Shown piece after piece: positions 7,953-14,865 of a stretch of DNA of 38,264 nucleotides. The position numbers were made by a program, and so were the translations under genes. Each line of letters opens with the position of its first letter. Within the stretch, counting starts at the first letter, position 1. The notes beneath the pieces are model-generated. The model had not been told where the DNA came from. It worked only from the letters and a program-made list of their open reading frames with translations, and did not search any database. This stretch comes from Firmicutes bacterium UBA6226 (GTDB lineage Bacteria; Bacillota_A; Clostridia; Peptostreptococcales; Acidaminobacteraceae): assembly GCA_002441045.1 (NCBI GenBank), contig DJWQ01000147.1:1-38264 (forward strand), written 5' to 3'.

Positions 7953-9350
7953 TTAGACTGGATGCGTTTTCTCTTCCTTATCTACTAAATCAGAATCGAT
8001 TTTGTATTTTTGCGCTTGTCTGAATTTAAAATAATCTTCAGCAACATTCGGGAAAAGAATGTATGATAAGACATCCTCGTCCTCTTCAATATACTCTTTT
8101 ATCTTTTCTCTTTCAAGTGCAATTACTGGTTTTAGTAAATCTGCAGGTCTACAAGTGATCACTTCTTCATTACCAATAATTTTTTTGATAATCTCATCCT
8201 TAATCTCTACGGTTGGACGACCATACATACCACGAACGTATTCTTTGATTTCTTTTGGAACCATTTTATATCTCTCGCCAGTGATGACGTTTAGAACCGC
8301 TTGAGTGCCAACCATTTGGCTTGTAGGAGTTACAAGTGGTGGATAACCTAAATCTTCCCGAACTCTTGGGACTTCCTTTAATACTTCTTCGTATTTATCT
8401 AAAGCGTTTTGAGCCTTTAATTGAGATACTAGATTTGATAGCATACCACCTGGTACTTGATAAACTAATGTGTTAATATCTACACCGAGCATTTTAGGGT
8501 CTAATAAACCTGAATCGATTGCTTTTTCACGGATGGGTGTAAAGTATTGCGTAATTTTATCAAGTTTGTTTAAGCTAAGACCTGTATCAAATGGCGAACC
8601 AGAAAGAGCAGCAACCATTGGTTCTGTTGCTGGCTGTGAGGTACCAAGTGCAAATGGCGAGATCGCAGTATCGATAATATCGACACCAGCTTCAATCGCT
8701 TTTAAATAAGTCATTGATGCTAGCCCACTGGTGTAGTGTGAATGTATTTCTAATGGAACTTGGATATTTGACTTTAACGCCTTTACTAATTTCTCAGCTT
8801 CATAAGGTGTTAATAAGCCAGACATATCTTTGATACAGATTGAGTCTGCTCCAAGTGATTCCATATCCTTCGCCAGTGCAACATACTTTTCAATGGTATG
8901 TGCTGGACTTATCGTGTATGAAATTGCTGCTTGCGCATGTGCACCTTCTTTTTTTGTCGTTAATAAAGCCGTTTCTAAGTTTCTAATATCGTTCAATGCG
9001 TCAAAAATTCGAATAATATCAATACCATTGGCAATTGATTTTTTTACAAATTCAGAAACAACATCATCTGGATAATGCTTGTATCCTAAAAGATTTTGTC
9101 CTCTTAAAAGCATTTGTAGTTTAGTATTTTTAACATGCTTTCTAATTAATCTTAGTCTTTCCCATGGATTTTCATTTAAATATCTTAATGATGCATCAAA
9201 AGTTGCACCGCCCCAGCATTCCAAGGCGTAATAACCCACCGCATCCAAATCTTCTAAAATTGGGATCATTTCATTTGTTTTAAGTCTAGTCGCAATTAAG
9301 GATTGGTGAGCATCTCTTAAAATTGTCTCAGTAATTTTTATAGTGGCCAT
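7953..9350 (-). CDS. Carboxyltransferase subunit (oxaloacetate decarboxylase alpha / pyruvate carboxylase subunit B), no biotin domain
   Basis: The protein has 465 residues. It opens with ITETILRDAHQSLIATRL and LECWGGATFDASLRYLNENPWERL, the hallmark of the DRE-TIM carboxyltransferase domain of OadA, PycB and the transcarboxylase 5S subunit. The metal and pyruvate-site elements are present: RDAHQS, the lysine in SICIKDMSG, and LEIHSHYTSG. The conserved post-catalytic domain follows (PGGMLSNL, PPLVTPTSQMVGTQA). It ends near residue 465 without the proline/alanine linker and MKM biotin site of full-length OadA (about 590 residues), so the carrier must be a separate protein. It may act in oxaloacetate/pyruvate interconversion. 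Divergent to an Lrp/AsnC gene. Confidence 0.88.
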   Translation of the reverse strand: MATIKITETILRDAHQSLIATRLKTNEMIPILEDLDAVGYYALECWGGATFDASLRYLNENPWERLRLIRKHVKNTKLQMLLRGQNLLGYKHYPDDVVSEFVKKSIANGIDIIRIFDALNDIRNLETALLTTKKEGAHAQAAISYTISPAHTIEKYVALAKDMESLGADSICIKDMSGLLTPYEAEKLVKALKSNIQVPLEIHSHYTSGLASMTYLKAIEAGVDIIDTAISPFALGTSQPATEPMVAALSGSPFDTGLSLNKLDKITQYFTPIREKAIDSGLLDPKMLGVDINTLVYQVPGGMLSNLVSQLKAQNALDKYEEVLKEVPRVREDLGYPPLVTPTSQMVGTQAVLNVITGERYKMVPKEIKEYVRGMYGRPTVEIKDEIIKKIIGNEEVITCRPADLLKPVIALEREKIKEYIEEDEDVLSYILFPNVAEDYFKFRQAQKYKIDSDLVDKEEKTHPV

Positions 9351-9380
9351 AATGAACCCTCCTACGCTTATTCATCAAAA

Positions 9381-9409
9381 GTTTAACATTTGTACATATA
9401 ACTGTACAG
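9381..9409 (-). promoter_or_regulatory. Candidate promoter and TGTACA dyad of the carboxyltransferase gene
   Basis: Two palindromic TGTACA blocks (9391-9396 and 9403-9408) are separated by six bases and form an 18-base dyad. On the minus strand the first block doubles as a weak -35 (TGTACA), and 17 bases later lies TAAACT (4 of 6 to the -10 consensus). A protein bound here would cover the promoter. The divergent Lrp/AsnC regulator is the obvious candidate. Confidence 0.5.
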
Positions 9410-9492
9410 GAGAATGGAAAAGTGATAGACTAATCTTGGTTAATTAAATAAATATATTTTGAATTAGACTTAATATAATTAGGGAGTTTAAC

Positions 9493-9939
9493 ATGGATTT
9501 AACAGATCTTCGAATTCTAAAGATACTTCAGCAAGAAGCTCGTGTTTCAATGAAAGAGCTTGGACAGCGCGTTAACCTTACCTCACCTGCCGTTTCAGAG
9601 CGTATAAGGCGTCTTGAGGAAAATGGCGTAATAGAAGGTTATACAGCAGTTATTAACCCTAAAAAGCTTCAACTACATGTAGAGGCTTATATTCACGTTG
9701 CCATGAAGGTCAGTTCACATGAACGGTTTAAAAAGTTGGCCTACGATGAAAGAGAAATTGTAGAATGCCATCATGTGACTGGTGAGGATTGTATGACCGT
9801 TCGTGTCGTATGTGAGGATACCCATAAGCTCGAAGCATTGCTCGATAAAATTCAAAGAATTGGCGATACAAGAACCTCAATTATCCTATCAAGTCCTTTA
9901 AAGAGAAAGCCAATTGTTCCTTATAACGAAGAACTTTAA
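9493..9939 (+). CDS. Lrp/AsnC family transcriptional regulator
   Basis: The 148-residue protein begins with an AsnC-type helix-turn-helix (DLTDLRILKILQQEARVSMKEL, then LTSPAVSERIRRLEENGVIEGY at about 25-46). The C-terminal half is a RAM/ligand-binding domain (about 60-140, VECHHVTGEDCMTVRV). These regulators form octamers that respond to amino acids or related metabolites. The gene has a GGGAG RBS, and a TATAAT lies at 9474-9479 without a clear -35. It is divergent from the carboxyltransferase operon, with a TGTACA dyad between them, so local control of that operon is likely. The ligand is unknown. Confidence 0.92.
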   Translation: MDLTDLRILKILQQEARVSMKELGQRVNLTSPAVSERIRRLEENGVIEGYTAVINPKKLQLHVEAYIHVAMKVSSHERFKKLAYDEREIVECHHVTGEDCMTVRVVCEDTHKLEALLDKIQRIGDTRTSIILSSPLKRKPIVPYNEEL

Positions 9940-10081
9940 GCATACTGGCATTATTGTATACTATATTATTGAAGGAATTATTACTAAGTGTTTCACAAAT
10001 ATAAACTTAAACTTACAAAACAATAAAATTATGTATTTTAGTATAAATGATGATTTAACACAAGCGAATTTGTGACTCAAT

Positions 10082-10109
10082 AAAAAAAATCCCCTAGCTA
10101 CACTAGAGG
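10082..10109 (-). terminator. Rho-independent terminator downstream of the MBL-fold gene
   Basis: On the minus strand CCTCTAG (10103-10109) pairs with CTAGGGG (10091-10097), including one G-U pair, across a 5-base loop. ATTTTTTTT follows. It lies about 115 bases after the MBL gene stop. Confidence 0.8.
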
Positions 10110-10114
10110 AAATA

Positions 10115-10187
10115 GGGGGGAAATATATAATAGACTATGAAGAAATCGTCTTCTCAAGTCTATCGACTATATACCCCCACTCTTTTT
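10115..10187. other. Long interrupted hairpin, possible plus-strand terminator or small RNA
   Basis: Four paired blocks occur in register: GGGGG/CCCCC, TATATA/TATATA, ATAGAC/GTCTAT and GAAG/CTTC, with near-symmetric internal loops. That is about 21 base pairs between 10115 and 10178. On the plus strand the hairpin is followed by ACTCTTTTTAATT. It could terminate the Lrp-type gene transcript, or be part of the 3' untranslated region of the MBL gene on the other strand. Confidence 0.5.
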
Positions 10188-10223
10188 AATTATTCATTTA
10201 AATTAGAAAATAAAGTGAAATTT

Positions 10224-11042
10224 TTATAGTTCCACATGAAAGCCCGTAAAAGCATAAAATACCTTTTGCGGGAATTTTATTTTTAGTCTAAAATAACCGT
10301 CTATTCCAGTACAATGATTGATGTAAAACGCTTTAATTCCAAAGTGTTTCAGTTGCATTAGGTACTGATCTAAATGTCGTAATAATTCACCGCTGAAATG
10401 CATGCCACCAAAGACATAATCTATGGGCTGGTGTGCATTTTTTTCATATGCAGTCTTTAAAATATTGAGGATTCCTTTGTGAGAGCAACCTGTAAATAAG
10501 AAGGTACGCTTCCCTTCGTGTAACAATAAAAACAACTCGTCGTTAAAAGGATCTTGAATGAGATTCATCGTATCTTTAACAAAAAATCTAGAGGTATCGA
10601 CGAGGTCGTGTGTGTAGGTGTGTATCTCTGTTATGATTTCAATATTATCTGTAAGCTTAGTATCCTTTTCAATCAAAATAAACTCATTTGGATATTCTTG
10701 AATTGGTTTTTTGAGTTTGAATCCAATAAAATGTTCGACGTTATCTCGAAGCGAAAGTTTTTCACTAAACGCTTTGGGTTTTAGATAAATTTTTGCAGTA
10801 TGGTTGACTTCTAAGAAAGCTTCAAGGCCTCCGCAATGATCGTAATGACCATGACTTAAAACCACGTAATCTACATCGGTTAAATCTTCTGCCATATACA
10901 TGGCATTGTTAATTAGTGCTGATGTTTGACCCGTGTCAAAAAGAATTTTTTTTGAACCAATTTTTATTAAGAATGAAGAACCATGTTCTCCAATTAAACC
11001 TTCACCATAAACCAAATTGTCGACCAGTGTGACTAATTCCAT
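10224..11042 (-). CDS. Metallo-beta-lactamase-fold hydrolase
   Basis: The 272-residue protein carries the HxHxDH metal motif as LSHGHYDHCGG (H64, H66, D68, H69), with the preceding beta strands KILFDTGQT. Later ligands are probably the His of FTGCSHKGILNIL and of FGGMHFSG. This arrangement fits the MBL subgroup annotated as 7,8-dihydropterin-6-methyl-type synthases or MJ0936-like hydrolases. The real substrate cannot be read from the sequence. The start has GTAGGAG upstream. It follows the HPr-like gene by 14 bases and is probably co-transcribed with it. The product is cytoplasmic, with no signal peptide. Confidence 0.88.
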   Translation of the reverse strand: MELVTLVDNLVYGEGLIGEHGSSFLIKIGSKKILFDTGQTSALINNAMYMAEDLTDVDYVVLSHGHYDHCGGLEAFLEVNHTAKIYLKPKAFSEKLSLRDNVEHFIGFKLKKPIQEYPNEFILIEKDTKLTDNIEIITEIHTYTHDLVDTSRFFVKDTMNLIQDPFNDELFLLLHEGKRTFLFTGCSHKGILNILKTAYEKNAHQPIDYVFGGMHFSGELLRHLDQYLMQLKHFGIKAFYINHCTGIDGYFRLKIKFPQKVFYAFTGFHVEL

Positions 11043-11056
11043 AGTATTCTCCTACT

Positions 11057-11311
11057 TCATAAAGATTCCGATATTTTTTTTAGATGAATTATTGCGGTTT
11101 CCTCATCTATGCCATTGGCTGAGATTTCAATATTACTAAGTGTCGGAATAGCCAAGGCTAAAACACTAAAAATTGATTTTAGGTTAACGGATGTGTCTAA
11201 ATACTTAAGTGTTATATCACTTTCGAATTGCATTGCCTCTTGAACTAGCTTAGAGACAGGTCTCGCATGAAACCCAACAGGATCATTCACTATAAATTTA
11301 AACGATTGCAT
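11057..11311 (-). CDS. HPr-family phosphocarrier protein (orphan)
   Basis: At 84 residues, it matches HPr in length and layout. The phosphorylatable histidine is H15 in VGFHARPVSKLV, and the regulatory serine is S46 in SVNLKSIFSVLALAI, where classical HPr has VNLKSIMGV. Having both residues separates it from Crh, which lacks H15. The rest is divergent, and there is no ptsI or sugar EII gene nearby, so it may be a second HPr with a signalling role. It lies between the coiled-coil membrane protein gene (20 bases upstream) and the MBL gene (14 bases downstream). Family assignment is firm; the function in this context is unknown. Confidence 0.88.
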   Translation of the reverse strand: MQSFKFIVNDPVGFHARPVSKLVQEAMQFESDITLKYLDTSVNLKSIFSVLALAIPTLSNIEISANGIDEETAIIHLKKISESL

Positions 11312-11331
11312 CCTTCACCCCTTAAACTAAA

Positions 11332-11913
11332 TTAATCCATAAAAGTTTGACTTGACTGCCAATCTACTTCACCATTTCCCAAAAGCCTATATTGAAGTAT
11401 TGAGTGCCCTGAAATATGACCATCCTCAAAATAAGCATATACAAATTTGTCATCCAGTACAATTGAAAATTCTGGATACCATCTCATCGTACCTCCGAGA
11501 ACACCTTCTGTAGGAATTAACTCAGGATGATCTGTCAGTGTATTTAAAAACTGTTGAACATCAGAAAAACCGTTTGCATTAAATTGACTTACCAAATAAT
11601 CAGGATAATGATATGTGTTGCCCTCAAGTGCATTGAGTTGCGTTTTTAACTCAGTAATTTGTGCTTCATAATCAGATGCAGATTGTGCTAGCTGACCAAT
11701 AAGGGATTCTTTCTCACTGTTTAAAGTGTCATTGCTTAGATTGAGTTCTTCAATCGTTTTATTAAGTGTATTTATTTCATCGTTTGAACTATTTAAGTCA
11801 CGATTTAAATTAGCGGAATATAATGTAAGACTCACTAGAATCAAAATTGAAACTACAAGAGTAACAATTAGCCAAAGTGATTGTGCTTTAATCTTTTCAA
11901 TCCATTGTGTCAT
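11332..11913 (-). CDS. Membrane-anchored coiled-coil protein of unknown function
   Basis: I do not recognise this 193-residue protein. It has one membrane helix near residues 12-33. A Leu/Asn/Glu-rich coiled coil follows at about 35-100 (NDEINTLNKTIEELNLSNDTLNS is part of it). A C-terminal globular domain of about 90 residues contains DYLVSQFNANGF, EGVLGGTMRWYPE and FVYAYFEDGHISG. With a short basic N-terminus the globular part is probably outside the membrane. It has a strong RBS (TAAGGAGG) and leads the HPr/MBL gene group. Confidence 0.75.
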   Translation of the reverse strand: MTQWIEKIKAQSLWLIVTLVVSILILVSLTLYSANLNRDLNSSNDEINTLNKTIEELNLSNDTLNSEKESLIGQLAQSASDYEAQITELKTQLNALEGNTYHYPDYLVSQFNANGFSDVQQFLNTLTDHPELIPTEGVLGGTMRWYPEFSIVLDDKFVYAYFEDGHISGHSILQYRLLGNGEVDWQSSQTFMD

Positions 11914-12004
11914 AATAACCTCCTTATGCTATGATTATAGTCCTAGTTTAACATAATATAGTTTTAAAAGAAGGCTATGATATGGGTTGTAATATAGATT
12001 TAAT

Positions 12005-12880
12005 CTACTTTCCTTCACCCTTTGGATCTAGTGCATCACGCAATCCCTCACCCAGTAGATTAATGCTAATAATTGTCAATGATATAAAGGTAACCGGGTA
12101 AAACCACATCCAATAATATCCTGCTGTTACCAAGCTTTCGCCACGAATATTAGGAATAAGATTACCCCATGTTGCAATCCCAGCTGGAAAACCCATACCG
12201 ACAAATGATAATGTTAGTTCAAGTAAAATTGCGTTTGCGATAATACCTGTTGTAGATGCGACGATTACCCCGATGGTGTTGGGTAATAAATGTCTAAAAA
12301 CACGACTATGTGTTTTTAAACCTAAGACCTCAGTTGCTTTAATATATTCTAATTCTTTAATAGAAAGAATTTCACCGCGAATCATTCGAGCCAATTTAGG
12401 GTAACTTAAAAAACCATATATGATCATCGTAAAAATCATACGCTTCATTGGAGTTACATTGAAGGCAAAAACTGCAGTAAATGCTATAATCATTGGCAGC
12501 AATGGAAGCACGTATATAAACTCTGAAATACGCATTAGCAAACGATCAATCCATTTGCCAAAGTAACCGGCAAAGATTCCGACTATAGTCCCAAAAATTA
12601 AAGTGACAGATGCAGAGAGTGTAGCGAGGGCAAGTGAAATTCTACCGCCCTCCATAATTTTAGTCATCATATCAAATCCAAGGCGGTCAGTTCCAAAAGG
12701 ATGACTTAAACTTGGTTTTTTATACCTTAAAACAACGTTGATGACATCATTGGGATATGGTGAAAAGTAGGGTCCAATATAAGTAAAGGCAATAATTAAA
12801 AGTAATATAATACCGCCTAAGAGTGCGAGCTTATTTGTATAAAATCTTCTAATTGATTGTTTCCAAGGGGATTCAGTCAT
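12005..12880 (-). CDS. Peptide/nickel-type ABC transporter permease (OppC/DppC family)
   Basis: The 291-residue protein has the OppC plan: a cytoplasmic N-terminus (WKQSIRRFYTNKLALLGG), a first helix near 17-35, then the segment ending HPFGTDRLGFDM. The EAA loop is LSYPKLARMIRGEILSIKELEYIKATEVLG, which contacts the ATPase. The C-terminal AILLELTLSFVGMGFP is typical. It starts 9 bases after the OppB-like gene with a good RBS, so the two are coupled. No substrate-binding protein or ATPase gene is adjacent, so the substrate is unknown. Confidence 0.92.
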   Translation of the reverse strand: MTESPWKQSIRRFYTNKLALLGGIILLLIIAFTYIGPYFSPYPNDVINVVLRYKKPSLSHPFGTDRLGFDMMTKIMEGGRISLALATLSASVTLIFGTIVGIFAGYFGKWIDRLLMRISEFIYVLPLLPMIIAFTAVFAFNVTPMKRMIFTMIIYGFLSYPKLARMIRGEILSIKELEYIKATEVLGLKTHSRVFRHLLPNTIGVIVASTTGIIANAILLELTLSFVGMGFPAGIATWGNLIPNIRGESLVTAGYYWMWFYPVTFISLTIISINLLGEGLRDALDPKGEGK

Positions 12881-12889
12881 ATTTACCTC

Positions 12890-13882
12890 CTACTCTACTT
12901 TTATTCTTGGATCTGCAACACCATATAATAAATCAGCAAGCAGGTTTCCCAAAATTGAAGCAACTGAGAAAAACAAGATAAACATAGAAATCATAGAAGC
13001 ATCACGTCGATAAACTGCAGCTAAAAATTCAAGCCCAATACCTGGCCATGAAAAGATTGCCTCTACAAAGATGTTACCAACAAAAAGCGTTGGAAACAAC
13101 ACACCAAATAATGAGATAACAGGAATTAATGCGTTTCTAAAGGCATGTCGATAGATGACGACTCTTTCTTTCAGACCCTTAGATCGTGCTGTTCGAATAT
13201 AGTCGTGATGAATAACCTCTACCATAGCGTTACGAACATATCGTGAAACTGTGCCAAGTTCAACTAAGGTCAGTGTCATAACTGGTAAAATCATGTGATG
13301 TAGGACATCTAAAATTTCAGCCTGTTTGCTTTCATAGCCTTTTACAACAGAAAGTACAGAGTGCATCCCTGTGGCGGGTGTCACCCCCAATTTAACCGCA
13401 AATAGTCGCATTAGATATAAACCAATGAAAAAAGAAGGCAAAGAAACGAGAATTAATGTAGAGGTGGTCATGACGCGATCGAACAAACCATTCTTGTGAA
13501 CGGCAGATCTAACCCCTATTGGAATAGAAAGTAAAAACGTTAAAATAAGTGCAATTGAGTTTATCATAAATGTGTGCCAGATCAGATTTGGAACAATTTC
13601 GATCACAGGTGCACGATAGTAAAGTGAGATACCAAAATCACCTCTAGCAACGTCGGATATCCAATCGAGATAACGGTTATACCAAGGCTTATCAAATTCA
13701 AGTAGAGATCTCATCTGACGGATTTGTTCATAGGAAGGTCTTGGTGTTCCCTCCGGTAAAGAATTGATGTAAGCAGAAAGCTCATCGCCTGGCATGGCAT
13801 CGACGATGATAAATACGACAATAGTCATCGCAATTAATAAGGGCAAGGTGTGTAGAATTCTTTTGAGAATGACTTTTAGCAT
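12890..13882 (-). CDS. Peptide/nickel-type ABC transporter permease (OppB/DppB family)
   Basis: The start is the ATG at 13882 (330 residues), with AGGGGG six bases upstream. The longer frame to 13906 lacks an RBS. The protein shows the OppB plan: a first helix near 10-28, a long extracytoplasmic segment with PGDE, the ISLYYRAPV region, and the EAA loop YVRNAMVEVIHHDYIRTARSKG. NIFVEAIFSWPGIG and LLYGVADPRIK are standard C-terminal motifs. It forms a heterodimer channel with the OppC-like protein encoded just downstream. The pair is preceded by the tcdA terminator and stands alone without binding protein or ATPases. Confidence 0.92.
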   Translation of the reverse strand: MLKVILKRILHTLPLLIAMTIVVFIIVDAMPGDELSAYINSLPEGTPRPSYEQIRQMRSLLEFDKPWYNRYLDWISDVARGDFGISLYYRAPVIEIVPNLIWHTFMINSIALILTFLLSIPIGVRSAVHKNGLFDRVMTTSTLILVSLPSFFIGLYLMRLFAVKLGVTPATGMHSVLSVVKGYESKQAEILDVLHHMILPVMTLTLVELGTVSRYVRNAMVEVIHHDYIRTARSKGLKERVVIYRHAFRNALIPVISLFGVLFPTLFVGNIFVEAIFSWPGIGLEFLAAVYRRDASMISMFILFFSVASILGNLLADLLYGVADPRIKVE

Positions 13883-13943
13883 GTTTCCCCCTTTGTTGTG
13901 AGTCAAAATTTAGTATGAGAGTGACACATGGTAGTATTTGTAT

Positions 13944-13971
13944 ATGTAAAAACCAGTTGAAACAACTGGTT
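13944..13971 (-). terminator. Terminator of tcdA, overlapping its stop codon
   Basis: A 9-bp perfect stem (AACCAGTTG at 13951-13959 with 13963-13971) has a 3-base loop. On the minus strand TTTTTACATA follows. The stem begins within the tcdA stop codon. Confidence 0.75.
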
Positions 13972-14782
13972 ATAAAGCTTTAATATCTGAGATCGTCTCT
14001 GTTACAGGCGGTTCTTTTTTTATAGATTTTGTTTTAATTAAGTCTTTGATAACTTCACCTGCAATTATCAACCCTGCCACAGAAGGCACAAATGCGATTG
14101 AGCCAGGAACTTGCCTTCTAGTGCTACAATTTCTTTGAACATCTTTAGGACAAATACAGTTGCTTTTACAACTTGATTCTTCCTTTTCGATAGGCTTCAT
14201 CGCAGGTTCTTGAGAGTATACCACTTTGAGTTTTTTTATACCTCTTGCTTTTAACTCGCGTCTCATAACTTTAGCAAGTGGACAAACAGATGTTTTATAT
14301 ATGTCTGTTACTTCAAACCGCGTTGGGTCAAGTTTGTTGCCAGCCCCCATGCTACTCATAATCGGAACGTCTGCTTGGTTTGCCAGTTCAATGAGTAAAA
14401 GTTTAGAGGACACAGTATCTATCGCATCTATAATATAATCGAACTTTGTAAAATCAATTTCAGCAGCCGTTTCCGCTCCAAAGAAACATCTGTGGTCATA
14501 GACAGTCGCATCGGGATTGATCTCTAAAATTCTTTCTTTCATAACTTCTACTTTAACCCTACCAACTGTTTTACGTGTAGCGATTAGCTGTCTGTTGATG
14601 TTGGTTAAGCATACTTTATCATCATCGTAGAGATAGAAGGTACCAACACCACTTCTTGCGAGCGCTTCCACTGAAAATGAACCGACGCCACCGACACCGA
14701 ATATTGCGACGGATGCATCTTTTAATTTATCTATACCGTCTTCCCCTATTAATAATTCTGTTCTTGAAAACTGATTTAACAC
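13970..14782 (-). CDS. tcdA: tRNA threonylcarbamoyladenosine dehydratase (TcdA/CsdL)
   Basis: This E1-like ThiF-family enzyme catalyses ATP-dependent cyclisation of t6A37 to ct6A in tRNAs. The nucleotide-binding loop is AIFGVGGVGSFSVEALARSG (about 28-47), followed by YLYDDDKVCLTNINRQLIA and IDAIDTVSSKLLL. The C-terminal RRQVPGSIAFVPSVAGLIIAGEVI is typical of TcdA and separates it from ThiF/MoeB. The 270-residue length is normal. Translation starts at a GTG at 14782, with AGGAGG seven bases upstream. A Cys-rich loop (SSCKSNCICPKDVQRNC) before the C-terminus could be a metal site. Confidence 0.93.
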   Translation of the reverse strand: MLNQFSRTELLIGEDGIDKLKDASVAIFGVGGVGSFSVEALARSGVGTFYLYDDDKVCLTNINRQLIATRKTVGRVKVEVMKERILEINPDATVYDHRCFFGAETAAEIDFTKFDYIIDAIDTVSSKLLLIELANQADVPIMSSMGAGNKLDPTRFEVTDIYKTSVCPLAKVMRRELKARGIKKLKVVYSQEPAMKPIEKEESSCKSNCICPKDVQRNCSTRRQVPGSIAFVPSVAGLIIAGEVIKDLIKTKSIKKEPPVTETISDIKAL

Positions 14783-14810
14783 TAATTTTCCTCCTAATGA
14801 TACTTACATG

Positions 14811-14844
14811 ACTATATAAAAGAGTCCTCAGTTAGAGGACTCTT
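14811..14844 (-). terminator. Terminator of the CNNM/CorC-type gene
   Basis: A 10-bp perfect stem (AAGAGTCCTC with GAGGACTCTT, 14820-14844) with a 5-base loop is followed on the minus strand by TTATATAG. It lies about 20 bases after the stop. Confidence 0.75.
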
Positions 14845-14865
14845 CATTAATGATTCAATTATTAA

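Larger units (their letters stand above)
9940..10223. other. Structured noncoding region between the Lrp-type and MBL-fold genes
   Basis: There is no credible ORF here. The right half holds two hairpins, annotated separately: a minus-strand terminator at 10082-10109 and a longer interrupted hairpin at 10115-10178. The left half (9940-10080) is plain AT-rich sequence. Confidence 0.6.

Noticed and set aside
9940..10223. A riboswitch in the spacer between the Lrp-type gene and the MBL-fold gene
   Set aside because: No known riboswitch motif is present and the structures lie at gene 3' ends rather than upstream of a gene start.
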